From contig OY970171.1 in assembly GCA_963707575.1 (NCBI GenBank), positions 2,976,001 through 3,040,000 of the forward strand: DNA of 64,000 nt, written 5' to 3'. Under the pieces are notes generated by a model that was given only the letters and a program-made list of their open reading frames with translations, ran no database searches and had not been told where the DNA came from. Positions 7,919-16,565 of the stretch are shown here, piece after piece. The position numbers and the translations under genes are program-made. Every line of letters starts with the position of its first letter. The stretch's first letter is position 1. Source of the DNA: Gaiellasilicea sp963707575. GTDB taxonomy: Bacteria > Actinomycetota > Thermoleophilia > Gaiellales > Gaiellaceae.

Positions 7919-8517
7919 CCGAGCCGGCCCGCCGCGAGTCGCCTCGCCCGCTCGACGTCCGCGTCGGCTCGTCCACGAACGCGCTGCGGCCGATCTCGTC
8001 CGCCGAGCGCTCGCTCGCCGCAGGACGGCGGCAGTGGCTGGGTCTGGGCTCGATCGCCGTCGCCGCCTTGTTCGCCGACCAGCTGACGAAGCAGATCGTC
8101 TCGGGCGCGCTCTCGTTCGGAGAGGCGGTGCACATCGCAGGGCCGCTCTCGATCCACCACGTGCGGAACTCCGGCATCGCGTTCGGGCTCTTCTCCGACG
8201 CCACCTCGATCGTGATCGTCCTCACGGCGCTGGCCGTCACGTGGATGCTCGCCTTCTTCGCCCGCTCCGGGCAGCGGCACCCCGTCCTGCCGGTGGCGCT
8301 CGGCTTCGTGCTCGGCGGCAGCACCTCGAACCTGCTCGACCGCGTCCGGCTCGGCCACGTGACGGACTTCCTCGACATCCGCTACTGGCCCGCGTTCAAC
8401 CTCGCCGACATGTTCATCGTCGTCGGCGTCGCGATCCTCTTCGTCGCACTCGCTTCCGCCGACCGGAGGCCCACCCGGCCGACCCCGCTTGGCAACTCTC
8501 CGCTTTCGCGCTTCTGA
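7915..8517 (+). CDS. lspA: Lipoprotein signal peptidase (signal peptidase II)
   Basis: From the TTG at 7915, which overlaps the preceding TGA, the protein is 200 aa. A cytoplasmic N-terminal tail of about 40 residues precedes four membrane helices. Family motifs are FADQLTKQIV (53-62), NSGIAFGLFS, GSTSNLLDRV with catalytic Asp142, and AFNLADMF with catalytic Asp165. LspA cleaves the signal peptide of diacylglyceryl-modified prolipoproteins within the membrane. A lipobox-bearing cupredoxin at 40829 is one likely substrate in this window. rluD overlaps its end by 29 nt. Confidence 0.92.
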   Translation: MTEPARRESPRPLDVRVGSSTNALRPISSAERSLAAGRRQWLGLGSIAVAALFADQLTKQIVSGALSFGEAVHIAGPLSIHHVRNSGIAFGLFSDATSIVIVLTALAVTWMLAFFARSGQRHPVLPVALGFVLGGSTSNLLDRVRLGHVTDFLDIRYWPAFNLADMFIVVGVAILFVALASADRRPTRPTPLGNSPLSRF

Positions 8518-9379
8518 GCCCGACCGGCTCGACCGCGCCGTCGCGGCCCGGCCCGAGGTCGGTTCGCGCGGCCTCGCCGAGCGGCTGATCCTCGCCGGCG
8601 ACGTCGTCGTCGACGGAGAGCCACGCGGGAAGAGCTTCCGGCTCGAGGGCGGGGAGGACATCCACGTCGAGCTGCCCGACGAGCCCGGCGCGCTCGTCCC
8701 GGAGGAGATGGACCTCCGTGTGGCCTGGGAGGACGAGCACCTGGTCGTCGTCGACAAGCCCGCGGGCATCGTCGTCCATCCCGGCACGGGCCATCAGTCG
8801 GGGACGCTCGTGCACGGGCTGCTGGCGCTCGATGCAGCCGGCGGTGACGACGACCGGCCCGGGATCGTGCACCGGCTCGACCGGGACACGTCGGGGCTGC
8901 TCGTCGTCGCCCGTTCCGAGGAGGCGCACGCCCGCCTGCAGGAGCTGATCCGGCGCCGGCAGGTCGAACGGCGGTACCTCGCGCTCGTTCGCGGCGCGCC
9001 GCGCTCACGCACCGGCCGGATCGAGGCGGCGATCGGGCGCGATCGCACCGACCGCACCCGCCACTCGCTCGACACGCCCAACCCGCGGGACGCCGTGACG
9101 TTCTTCGAGGTCGTCGAGCTCCTGCCGGCGCACACGCTCCTCGACGTCAAGCTCGAGACGGGGCGGACCCACCAGATCCGCGTCCACCTCGAGGCCGTCG
9201 AGCTCCCGGTCGCCGGCGACCCGGTCTACGGCGTCTCGGGCGACCTCGGTCTCGAGCGGCAGTTCCTCCACGCGGCGCGGCTCAGATTCGCGCATCCGTT
9301 CACGGGCGCCGAGGTCGCCGTGGAGTCGCCGCTCCCGGACGATCTGGCCGCGGCGCTCGAATCTGCACGAAGCCGCTAG
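8489..9379 (+). CDS. rluD: RluA/RluD-family rRNA pseudouridine synthase
   Basis: This 296-aa protein begins at a TTG inside the end of lspA. An S4 RNA-binding domain occupies about 12-65. The synthase domain follows with VVDKPAGIVVHPG, the catalytic Asp131 in HRLDRDTSGLLVVA, and ETGRTHQIRVHL near the end. Such enzymes isomerise uridines in 23S rRNA helix 69. The lspA-rluD pair is common across bacteria. The exact target, RluD as against another RluA member, cannot be told from the sequence. Confidence 0.9.
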   Translation: MATLRFRASEPDRLDRAVAARPEVGSRGLAERLILAGDVVVDGEPRGKSFRLEGGEDIHVELPDEPGALVPEEMDLRVAWEDEHLVVVDKPAGIVVHPGTGHQSGTLVHGLLALDAAGGDDDRPGIVHRLDRDTSGLLVVARSEEAHARLQELIRRRQVERRYLALVRGAPRSRTGRIEAAIGRDRTDRTRHSLDTPNPRDAVTFFEVVELLPAHTLLDVKLETGRTHQIRVHLEAVELPVAGDPVYGVSGDLGLERQFLHAARLRFAHPFTGAEVAVESPLPDDLAAALESARSR

Positions 9380-9505
9380 CATAGGCCGCGTCCAGTTCCC
9401 TCTCCCCGGTGGGAGTGAAGCGTGTGGGGGTGCCGAGCTCTGAGCCCGGTTCCACTCGCAGCCTGCCGGCAGCACACCAAACCAACCATGAAAGGGGCCA
9501 GTCCC
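9377..9505 (+). promoter_or_regulatory. Possible rpsB promoter and 5' leader
   Basis: A TAGCAT box at 9377-9382 overlaps the rluD stop. The remaining roughly 120 nt hold a small CTCCC/GGGAG hairpin and end in AAAGGGG, a good ribosome site for the TTG at 9506. Ribosomal protein operons often carry regulatory leaders, but no known S2-leader structure is recognised here. Confidence 0.3.
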
Positions 9506-10471
9506 TTGGCAGTTGTCTCCATGCGTGAGCTCCTGGAGGCCGGAGTCCACTTCGGCCACCAGACCCGCCGCTGGAACCCGAAGATGAAGCGCTTCATCTT
9601 CACGGAGCGCGGCGGCATCTACATCATCGACCTCCAGCAGACCTCCGAGCTGCTCGAGGAGGCCTACGACTTCGTGCGGAACATCGCGGAGCGTGGCGGC
9701 TCGATCCTTTTCGTCGGTACGAAGAAGCAGGCCCAGGACGCGGTCACCCAGGAGGCGGCGCGGGTCGGCATGCCCTACGTCGCGAACCGCTGGCTCGGTG
9801 GCCTGCTGACCAACTGGAAGACGATCTCCGATCGGATCTCGCACCTGCACGAGCTGCGCCGGCTGAAGACCGAGGGCCAGCTCGAGCTGCTGCCCGCAAA
9901 GGAGCGGATCACGATGCTCGCCGAGCTGGAGAAGCTCGAGGCGAACCTCGGCGGTGTCGCCGACCTCAAGCGCCAGCCCGATGCGATCTTCATCGTCGAC
10001 CTGAAGAAGGAGCAGCTCGCGGTGCGCGAGGCGCGCAGGCTCAACATGCCGATCATCGCGCTCGTGGACACGAACTGCGATCCGGACGAAGCCGACTACA
10101 TCATCCCGGGGAACGACGACGCGATCCGCTCGTGCTCCCTGATCGTCCGCGCCATCGCCGAGGGCATCGCAGCGGGCAGGACGAAGGTGACCGAGCGCGA
10201 GCTGACCGAGGCCGCCCCGAACGGCGCGGCTCCCACGGACGCAGACGCCGCTTCCCCCGAGGCAGAAGCCGCGGTGGTGGAACCCGAGCTCACCCCGGCC
10301 GAGCACGAGCAGCTCAGCCAGGGCGAGAGCACGGTCGAGCCGGAGGCGACCACTGAGGCCGCGCCCGAGGCCGAGGTCGAAGCCGAAGCCGAAGCCGAAG
10401 CAACGGCAGAGCCGGCCGCAGAGCCCGCCGCCGAGGCCGATGCGCCGACGACCGAGAGCGAGGCGACATGA
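9506..10471 (+). CDS. rpsB: 30S ribosomal protein S2
   Basis: AAAGGGG lies 8 nt before the TTG at 9506, which gives the expected S2 N-terminus, AVVSMRELLEAGVHFGHQTRR. An ATG 18 nt earlier has no ribosome site. The body has the S2 signatures GGIYIIDLQQT, FVGTKKQAQDAV, NRWLGGLLTNWKTI and PIIALVDTNCDPDEADYIIPGNDDAIRS. At 321 aa it is longer than the usual 230-260, owing to an Ala/Glu/Pro-rich acidic tail from about residue 235. Such tails occur in actinobacterial S2. It forms the standard rpsB-tsf-pyrH-frr cluster, and tsf overlaps by ATGA. Confidence 0.95.
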   Translation: MAVVSMRELLEAGVHFGHQTRRWNPKMKRFIFTERGGIYIIDLQQTSELLEEAYDFVRNIAERGGSILFVGTKKQAQDAVTQEAARVGMPYVANRWLGGLLTNWKTISDRISHLHELRRLKTEGQLELLPAKERITMLAELEKLEANLGGVADLKRQPDAIFIVDLKKEQLAVREARRLNMPIIALVDTNCDPDEADYIIPGNDDAIRSCSLIVRAIAEGIAAGRTKVTERELTEAAPNGAAPTDADAASPEAEAAVVEPELTPAEHEQLSQGESTVEPEATTEAAPEAEVEAEAEAEATAEPAAEPAAEADAPTTESEAT

Positions 10472-11274
10472 CGACGATCTCTGCGAGCCTCGTGAAGGAG
10501 CTCCGCGACGCCACCGGTGCGGGGATGATGGACAGCAAGCGCGCCCTCCAGGAGACCGGCGGCGACCTCGAGGCGGCGCGCACGCTGCTGCGCGAGAAGG
10601 GCATGGCCCAGGCCGGCAAGCGGGCCGACCGTGCCACGAGCGAGGGCCTCGTCGGCTACCACCAGTCGGAGGGCAGGGTGACGATGGTCGCCGTCGGTTG
10701 CGAGACCGAGCCCGTCTCCAAGAACGAGGAGTTCCAGGCGTTCGCGAAGAGCGTGCTGGACGCCGTCGACGAGAGCGGCCCGGACGCCGTGGCCGCGCTC
10801 GAGGAGCGGCGCGTGGAGCTGATCGGCAAGCTGGGCGAGAACATCGTCGTCACGGGCGCCGAGCGCTACGAGGCCGGCTCCGGCGAGACGCTCGGGGCGT
10901 ACGCGCACCCGCCCGCCAACAAGATCGGCGTCCTCGTCGAGCTGGAGGGCGGCTCGCCCGAGCTGGCACGCCAGCTGGCGATGCACATCTCGTTCGCGGC
11001 ACCCGAGTGGATCTCGAAGGACGACGTCCCGGCGGACGCAGTCGAGGCCGAACGGCAGATCTATCTGAACTCGGACGAGCTCGAGGGAAAGCCCGAGCAG
11101 GCGAAAGAGAAGATCGTCGAGGGCATGCTGGCGAAGCGGTTCTTCGCCGCCCAGCCGGGCGGGGCGCTCACCGAGCAACCGTGGATCCACGAGCCGTCGC
11201 AGACCGTGGGCCAGGCGCTCGCGGACGCCGGCGCGCGCGTGGTGGCGTTCAAGCGCCTCTCTGTCGCAGAATAG
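10468..11274 (+). CDS. tsf: Elongation factor Ts
   Basis: This 268-aa protein starts with ATGA overlapping the rpsB stop. The N-terminal UBA-like domain has SLVKELRDATGAGMMDSKRAL and GGDLEAARTLLREKG. The core includes GCETEPVSKNEEFQAFAKSVL, equivalent to the TDFVA...EF contact loop, and LARQLAMHISFAAPEW. EF-Ts exchanges GDP for GTP on EF-Tu. Length and domain order are typical of full two-subdomain EF-Ts. Confidence 0.95.
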   Translation: MTTISASLVKELRDATGAGMMDSKRALQETGGDLEAARTLLREKGMAQAGKRADRATSEGLVGYHQSEGRVTMVAVGCETEPVSKNEEFQAFAKSVLDAVDESGPDAVAALEERRVELIGKLGENIVVTGAERYEAGSGETLGAYAHPPANKIGVLVELEGGSPELARQLAMHISFAAPEWISKDDVPADAVEAERQIYLNSDELEGKPEQAKEKIVEGMLAKRFFAAQPGGALTEQPWIHEPSQTVGQALADAGARVVAFKRLSVAE

Positions 11275-11284
11275 GCTCGCACCG

Positions 11285-12103
11285 ATGACCGTCTCCAGCG
11301 AGGAAGCCGCGGCTCGGACACCTGCAAGCGCAGGCGGTGCTCCCGCCTTCAACCGCGTGCTGCTGAAGCTGTCGGGCGAAGCCCTCATGGGGGAGGAGGC
11401 CTACGGCCTCGATCCCGCGACGGTGGAGGCGATCGCACGGGAGCTCGTCGACGTCCAGGCCGAGGGGGTGGAGCTCGCCGTCGTCGTCGGAGGCGGGAAC
11501 ATCTATCGCGGGATCGCCGCGGCAGCCGACGGGATGGACCGGGCGACGGGCGACTACGCGGGGATGCTCGCGACCGTCCTGAACGCGCTGGCGCTCCAGG
11601 ACGCGCTCGAGCGGCTGGGCGCTGTCACGCGGGTGCTCTCGGCGCTCGAGGTCTCGGAGGTGGCGGAGCCGTACATCCGCCGCCGCGCGATGCGCCACCT
11701 GGAGAAGGGACGGATCGTCATCTTCGCCGCCGGCACGGGCAACCCGTTTTTCACCACCGACACCGCGGCCGCCCTGCGTGCGCTCGAGATCGGGGCGGAG
11801 GCGCTGCTGATGGGCAAGAACGGCACGAAGGGCGTCTATGACGGCGATCCCCGCACCGACCCGGATGCGGCCTTCCTCCCGGAGCTGACTCACCTCGAGG
11901 CGATCGAGCGCGGGCTCCGCGTGATGGACACGACGGCCCTCTCGCTCTGTATGGAGAACGACCTGCCGATCCACGTCTTCGAGCTTGCGGCGGGCAACAT
12001 CGGCCGCGTCGCGGGCGGCGAGCGCGTCGGCACGCTCATCTCCACTCCCGCCCGCGGCGCCGGCCCGGCGAGCACGACCACGATCCCGACCGAGGAGAGT
12101 TGA
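11285..12103 (+). CDS. pyrH: UMP kinase
   Basis: This 272-aa protein has an extra N-terminal tail of about 22 residues before the first strand, NRVLLKLSGEALMG, and a Thr/Pro-rich C-terminal tail. Amino-acid-kinase motifs are VVVGGGNIYRG, GDYAGMLATVLNALALQDALE, AAGTGNPFFTTDTAAALRA and NGTKGVYDGDPRTDPDA. UMP kinase phosphorylates UMP to UDP and is usually regulated by GTP and UTP. If the real start is later, the tail would shrink, but no better ribosome site is seen. Confidence 0.94.
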   Translation: MTVSSEEAAARTPASAGGAPAFNRVLLKLSGEALMGEEAYGLDPATVEAIARELVDVQAEGVELAVVVGGGNIYRGIAAAADGMDRATGDYAGMLATVLNALALQDALERLGAVTRVLSALEVSEVAEPYIRRRAMRHLEKGRIVIFAAGTGNPFFTTDTAAALRALEIGAEALLMGKNGTKGVYDGDPRTDPDAAFLPELTHLEAIERGLRVMDTTALSLCMENDLPIHVFELAAGNIGRVAGGERVGTLISTPARGAGPASTTTIPTEES

Positions 12104-12666
12104 TGCCCACCATCGAGGAGTTCCTCCAGGACGCGCAACGGCGCATGGACAAGTCGATCGAGACGACGCGCACCGAGTTCAACGCCGTCCGTACCGGCCG
12201 CGCCTCGGCGGCACTGCTCGACCGCATCTCGCTGGACTACTACGGCACGCCGACGCCGCTGAAGAACATGGCCACGATCGGCGCTCCGGAGCCCCGCCTG
12301 CTCACCGTGCAGCCGTTCGATCCCACCCAGATCAAGGCGATCGAGAAGGCCGTGCAGGAGTCCGACCTCGGCCTCACGCCCTCGAACGACGGCAAGATGA
12401 TCCGCCTCCCGATTCCCCAGCTGACCGAGGAGCGCCGCAAGGAGCTGGTCAAGATCGTCCGCAAGTCGGGCGAGGAGGGCAAGGTCGCGATCCGCAACGT
12501 CCGCCGCGACGTGATGAAGCACCTCGAGGAGCTCGTCCGCAACGGCGATGTCGGCGACGACGAGGAGCGCCGCGGCGAGCAGCAGGTGCAGAAGCTGACC
12601 GACGAGCACACGAAGACGATCGACGACCTGATGAAGCACAAAGAAGCAGAGATCATGGAGGTCTGA
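12103..12666 (+). CDS. frr: Ribosome recycling factor
   Basis: The ATG at 12103 overlaps the pyrH stop as TGATG with GAGGAG upstream, giving 187 aa. The three-helix bundle and beta/alpha domain motifs are present: RMDKSIETTRTEFNAVRTGRASAALLD, YYGTPTPLKNMATI, LTVQPFD, and the C-terminal LTDEHTKTIDDLMKHKEAEIMEV. RRF with EF-G splits post-termination ribosomes. The order frr-uppS-cdsA follows the conserved bacterial cluster. Confidence 0.95.
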   Translation: MPTIEEFLQDAQRRMDKSIETTRTEFNAVRTGRASAALLDRISLDYYGTPTPLKNMATIGAPEPRLLTVQPFDPTQIKAIEKAVQESDLGLTPSNDGKMIRLPIPQLTEERRKELVKIVRKSGEEGKVAIRNVRRDVMKHLEELVRNGDVGDDEERRGEQQVQKLTDEHTKTIDDLMKHKEAEIMEV

Positions 12667-12718
12667 GGTCTCCGCCGACCTCAAACCTCTAGACGTCGCC
12701 CGCAGCGTCGCGATCATC

Positions 12719-13375
12719 ATGGACGGCAACGGCCGCTGGGCGGAGCGGCGCGGCCTGTCGGTCGCCGACGGGCACCGGGAGGGCACGCGCGCCCTGCGCC
12801 GCACCGTCGAGGCCGCGATCGACCTCGGCGTCGGCTCCCTCGCCGTCTACGCCTTCTCGACCGAGAACTGGGGCCGGCCGACCGACGAGGTCGAGGCGTT
12901 GATGGAGATCTTCGGCGAGACGATCGAGCGCGAGCTGCCCGACCTGGCCAAGCAGGGCGTCCGCACCCGCTTCATGGGCCGCCGCGACCGCGCGCCCGAC
13001 TCGCTCCGGGAGCAGATGGAGACGCTCGAGGCCGAGACCGCCGCGAACGACCGGCTCTCGCTCTGGATCGCCTTCGACTACGGCGGCCGCGCCGAGCTCG
13101 TGGAGGCGGCCCGGCGGCTGCTCGAAGCCGGCGTAGAGCCGGACGATCTCGACGAGGATGCGCTGGCGGCACAGCTCTACGCGCCCGAGCTGCCGGATCT
13201 CGACCTGCTCATCCGCACCTCGGGGGAGCTACGGATCTCGAACTTCATGCTCTGGCAGCTCGCCTATGCGGAGCTCGTCTTCACCGACACGCTCTGGCCG
13301 GACTTCGGCGAGGCGGATCTACGCCAGGCGCTCGCCGACTACGCGAGCCGACGACGTCGCTTCGGCGCCCGATGA
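12719..13375 (+). CDS. uppS: Isoprenyl (undecaprenyl) diphosphate synthase, start codon unclear
   Basis: The first in-frame ATG (12719) is the Met inside the active-site motif MDGNGRWAERRG, giving 218 aa. Upstream the same frame encodes DVARSVAII, the beta strand that precedes this motif in every UppS, but no ATG, GTG, TTG or CTG occurs between the TGA at 12632 and 12719. A strong GGAGG at 12657-12661 lies 6 nt before a GTC at 12668, so translation may really begin there (235 aa). Other motifs are intact: FSTENWGRP, DYGGRAE, DLLIRTSGELRISNFMLWQLAYAELVF. It makes the polyprenyl carrier for wall synthesis from IPP. Confidence 0.88.
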   Translation: MDGNGRWAERRGLSVADGHREGTRALRRTVEAAIDLGVGSLAVYAFSTENWGRPTDEVEALMEIFGETIERELPDLAKQGVRTRFMGRRDRAPDSLREQMETLEAETAANDRLSLWIAFDYGGRAELVEAARRLLEAGVEPDDLDEDALAAQLYAPELPDLDLLIRTSGELRISNFMLWQLAYAELVFTDTLWPDFGEADLRQALADYASRRRRFGAR

Positions 13376-13385
13376 GACCGCGCCC

Positions 13386-14183
13386 GTGAACCAGTTCATC
13401 TCCCGCGTTGTCGTCACGATCGTGGCGCTGCCGCTCGTGCTCTGGCTTGTCTGGCTCGGCGGCTGGTGGCTGTTCGCGCTCGTCCTCTTCGCGAGCCTCG
13501 TCGCCCTGCACGAGCTGTACGGCATGGCCCGCAGCCTGCGGCCGCTCGTGCTCGCGGGCTATGCGGGTGCGGTCGCGACGCTCCTCGGTGCGCAGCTCGG
13601 CGGGTCGGAGTGGATGGTGGGCGGATTCGCGCTCACGCTCCTGCTTGCGTTCCTCCTCTACGGGATCGCGGAGACCCGGCAGACGGGCACGATCACGATC
13701 GGCTCGACCGTGCTCGGCGTCGCCTGGATCGGCCTCGGCCTGGGACACGTGCTGCTCCTCCGCGACATCCCGGACGACGGGCGGCTGCTGATCTTCACGG
13801 TGCTGCTCGCCGTCTTCGCCGACGACACGGCGGCCTACCTCGTCGGCAGGCTCGTGGGACGGCACAAGCTGGCGCCCTCGCTCTCGCCCGGTAAGACCTG
13901 GGAGGGCTTCGTGGCGGGAACGGCAGCCGCCGTCGCTGTTGCCTTCTTCGCTCTCTACGACCAGGACTCGCTGACGATCCCCGAGTCACTGGCGCTCGGC
14001 GGCGCCGTCGCCCTGGCCGGTGCGGCCGGCGACCTGTTCGAATCCGCGCTCAAGCGAGACCTGCAGGTGAAGGACTCAGGGCGTCTGCTGGGCGGGCACG
14101 GCGGCATGCTCGACCGGATCGACGCGCTCCTGTTCGCCGCGGTGGCGGGCTTCTACGTGGTTCTCGCTTTCGGGTACGCGTGA
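13386..14183 (+). CDS. cdsA: Phosphatidate cytidylyltransferase
   Basis: The GTG at 13386 gives 265 aa; the open frame continues upstream inside uppS without meaning. There are about seven to eight membrane helices. The C-terminal signature is ESALKRDLQVKDSGRLLGGHGGMLDRIDALLF, matching S-x-x-KR-x4-KD...GHGG-x-x-DR-x-D, with Gly in place of the usual Pro before GHGG. CdsA makes CDP-diacylglycerol from CTP and phosphatidic acid, the precursor for the pgsA-type enzyme at 45425. Confidence 0.92.
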   Translation: MNQFISRVVVTIVALPLVLWLVWLGGWWLFALVLFASLVALHELYGMARSLRPLVLAGYAGAVATLLGAQLGGSEWMVGGFALTLLLAFLLYGIAETRQTGTITIGSTVLGVAWIGLGLGHVLLLRDIPDDGRLLIFTVLLAVFADDTAAYLVGRLVGRHKLAPSLSPGKTWEGFVAGTAAAVAVAFFALYDQDSLTIPESLALGGAVALAGAAGDLFESALKRDLQVKDSGRLLGGHGGMLDRIDALLFAAVAGFYVVLAFGYA

Positions 14184-14193
14184 TCCTTGCGCC

Positions 14194-14199
14194 TACACT
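14194..14199 (+). promoter_or_regulatory. -10-like TACACT before dxr
   Basis: TACACT ends 6 nt before the GTG start of dxr, with no ribosome site between. The identical hexamer stands 8 nt before ispG, another gene of the same isoprenoid pathway. It suggests leaderless transcription from a promoter at the end of cdsA. Confidence 0.5.
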
Positions 14200-14205
14200 G
14201 AGCTT

Positions 14206-15297
14206 GTGCGGCGTGTAGCCCTCCTCGGCGCCACCGGCTCGATCGGCCGGCAGGCGATCACGGTCATCGAACGGGAGCCTGAGCTGGAGCTCTGCGCCCT
14301 CTCGTCCGGGTCGACCGAGCTCGGCGGGCTGGCCCGCGAGCACGGCGTCGAGCACGTGGACGTCGGCGGCGACGCAGTCGCGCTGCTGGAGGCATCCGAG
14401 CCGGATGTCGTCCTGAACGCGGTCGTCGGCTTCGCGGGCGTGCGCGCGACGCTGTGGTCGCTCGAGCAGGGAGTCACGCTCGCGCTCGCGAACAAGGAGA
14501 GCCTCGTCGCCGCCGGAGAGCTCGCCCTGGCGGCGCACGAGCGCGGGGGAGGGCTGCTGCTCCCGGTCGACTCGGAGCACTCCGCGCTCTTCCAGTGCCT
14601 CGAAGGCAGGAGGCCGGAGACGGTCGACGCGCTCGTCCTGACCGCGTCCGGGGGGCCGTTCCGCGGTCGGACCCGAGAGGAGCTCGAAGGCGTGACCGTC
14701 GAGGACGCGCTCGCGCACCCGACCTGGGCGATGGGCCCGAAGATCACCGTCGACTCCGCCACGCTCGCGAACAAGGGCCTCGAGCTGATCGAGGCGCACT
14801 TCCTCTTCGGCGTGCCGTACGAGCGGATCGAGGTCGTCGTGCACCCGACGTCGGTCGTGCACGCGCTCGTCCGGTTCCGGGACGGCGCCGCGCTGGCGCA
14901 CCTAGGCCTGCCGGACATGACCGTCCCCATCTCCTTCGCGCTCAGCTATCCGGAGCGCGCGCCGGTGCCGGTTCCGGCCCTCGACCTCGCGTCGGGCCTC
15001 ACGCTCGAGTTCGCCGCTCCGGATCTCGAGACGTTCCCGGCCCTCGCCCTGGCCCGCCGCGCCGGCGAGGCGGGCGGGACGTTCCCGTGCGCCTTCAACG
15101 CCGCCAACGAGGTGGCCGTGGACGCCTTCCTGAACGCGGGTCTGCCCTTCCTCGCGATCGCGGAGACGGTGGCGGCGGCACTCGAGGCCGTCGACGGCGG
15201 CCGCGCCCGCGATCTCGACGATCTGCTCGAAGCCGACGCAGGCGCACGCCGTGTCGCCCGTGACGCGCTCGCCGACCGCGGAGTGGCGCTCGCATGA
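14206..15297 (+). CDS. dxr: 1-deoxy-D-xylulose 5-phosphate reductoisomerase
   Basis: This 363-aa protein starts at a GTG and shows all DXR blocks: NADPH fold GATGSIGRQA, LANKESLVAAGEL, the metal site PVDSEHSALFQCL, LTASGGPFRGR and TWAMGPKITVDSATLANKGLELIEAHFLFGVPYERIEVVVHP (each part of one active site). It catalyses the first committed step of the MEP pathway to IPP and DMAPP. With ispG nearby and uppS upstream, the window links isoprenoid supply to the wall lipid carrier. The rseP start overlaps its stop by ATGA. Confidence 0.95.
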   Translation: MRRVALLGATGSIGRQAITVIEREPELELCALSSGSTELGGLAREHGVEHVDVGGDAVALLEASEPDVVLNAVVGFAGVRATLWSLEQGVTLALANKESLVAAGELALAAHERGGGLLLPVDSEHSALFQCLEGRRPETVDALVLTASGGPFRGRTREELEGVTVEDALAHPTWAMGPKITVDSATLANKGLELIEAHFLFGVPYERIEVVVHPTSVVHALVRFRDGAALAHLGLPDMTVPISFALSYPERAPVPVPALDLASGLTLEFAAPDLETFPALALARRAGEAGGTFPCAFNAANEVAVDAFLNAGLPFLAIAETVAAALEAVDGGRARDLDDLLEADAGARRVARDALADRGVALA

Positions 15298-16511
15298 ACG
15301 TCGGAATCGCGATCCTCGGCCTGGGCCTGCTGATCCTCATCCACGAGGCCGGCCACTTCTTCGTCGCGCGCGCGGTGGGGATGAACCCACGCAAGTTCTA
15401 CCTCGGCTTCCCTCCGGCGCTCGTCAAGCGGACGCGCAACGGGATCGAGTACGGCATCGGATCGATCCCGCTCGGCGGCTACGTGAAGATCCCGGGGATG
15501 CACCGGCCGGCCGCCGGTGATCTCGACATCCACTTCGGGCGCGCGGTCGCAGAGGAGCCCTCGCTGACCTCGCCCGTCGAGGAGCTGCGGCGGCGCCTCG
15601 AGCGGGCAGACCATGCGGGAGCGCGCGAGGCGGTGAGCGAGCTCGGAGCGAGGATCGAGGCGACGGAGCTTTCGCCCGCGGCTGCGAAGAGCGCCGAGCG
15701 CGGCTTGACGGAGATCGACGACGCGCTGGGGCCCGACGCGTACTGGCGCGCGAAGACGTGGAAGCGGGTCGCGGTCATCTTCGCCGGCCCGGGCGCCAAT
15801 CTGCTGCTCGCGGTCGTCCTCTTCGCGGCGCTCTTGCTCGCTGCGAGCGGCGCCTTCCGGCTCGGCTTCGTGCTCGGCGTCGACGACCAGGGCGGGGCGA
15901 CCCGTCTCGTCGAGGAGGTCGTCGAGGACACCCCTGCGGCCTCGTCGGGGTTGCGCGCCGGCGACCGGATTCTGGCCATCGACGGCCGGCCGGTGGCTGT
16001 CGACGAGATCCGCGACACGATCTCCTCCTCGGAAGGGCAGCCGCTGACGCTCACCGTGCTACGAGCGGGTGAACGCGTCCAGCTCGGGCCTGTGAGGCCG
16101 GAGCAGATCGGCGACTACTCCTTCGGCGAATCCATCTGGCAGGCGGTGCGCTTCACCGGCATCGTGACGAGGGAGATCGGGGCCACCCTCGGCCGGCTCG
16201 TCACCGGCGAGGGCCGCGAGGAGATCTCCAGCCCGGTCGGCATCGTGCAGGGATCCTCGGAGGCAGCGGACCGGGGCGCCAACGACTACCTCTGGGTGCT
16301 GGGCCTGATCAGCCTCTCGCTGGCGCTGCTCAACCTGCTGCCGCTCCTGCCCCTCGACGGCGGCCACATCGCGTTCTCGCTGATCGAGGGCCTGAGAGGC
16401 AAGGCGGTCGCACGCGAGGTCTACGAACGGGTTTCCGTGGCCGGAATTGCGGTCGTACTGCTCCTGTTCTTCATCGGTCTCTCGAACGACATCGGGCGGC
16501 TCGGCAGCTAG
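15294..16511 (+). CDS. rseP: Site-2 membrane metalloprotease RseP
   Basis: This 405-aa protein begins with a membrane helix holding LILIHEAGHFFVARA, the HExxH zinc site. A PDZ domain lies at about 205-265 (VEDTPAASSGLRAGDRILAIDGRPV), and the late helix has LLNLLPLLPLDGGH with the third zinc ligand. About 65 charged helical residues (roughly 75-140) are inserted between the first helix and the ADP-type YWRAKTWKRVAVIFAGPGAN segment. RseP cleaves single-pass membrane regulators inside the bilayer. The dxr-rseP order is widespread. The next gene encodes a membrane-tethered DNA-binding protein that could be a substrate. Confidence 0.92.
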   Translation: MNVGIAILGLGLLILIHEAGHFFVARAVGMNPRKFYLGFPPALVKRTRNGIEYGIGSIPLGGYVKIPGMHRPAAGDLDIHFGRAVAEEPSLTSPVEELRRRLERADHAGAREAVSELGARIEATELSPAAAKSAERGLTEIDDALGPDAYWRAKTWKRVAVIFAGPGANLLLAVVLFAALLLAASGAFRLGFVLGVDDQGGATRLVEEVVEDTPAASSGLRAGDRILAIDGRPVAVDEIRDTISSSEGQPLTLTVLRAGERVQLGPVRPEQIGDYSFGESIWQAVRFTGIVTREIGATLGRLVTGEGREEISSPVGIVQGSSEAADRGANDYLWVLGLISLSLALLNLLPLLPLDGGHIAFSLIEGLRGKAVAREVYERVSVAGIAVVLLLFFIGLSNDIGRLGS

Positions 16512-16553
16512 CTCGCCGCCCTCCGGCCGCACGCGGATTCGCGTGAGGCGGCG

Positions 16554-16559
16554 TAAGCT
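16554..16559 (+). promoter_or_regulatory. -10-like TAAGCT before the membrane HTH gene
   Basis: TAAGCT ends 6 nt before the GTG at 16566. No ribosome-binding sequence separates them. This fits the leaderless pattern seen elsewhere in the window. Confidence 0.42.
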
Positions 16560-16565
16560 CCTTTC

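Noticed and set aside
9380..9505. A known ribosomal-protein leader before rpsB
   Set aside because: The leader is short with one weak hairpin and does not match any S2-leader structure that I recognise.
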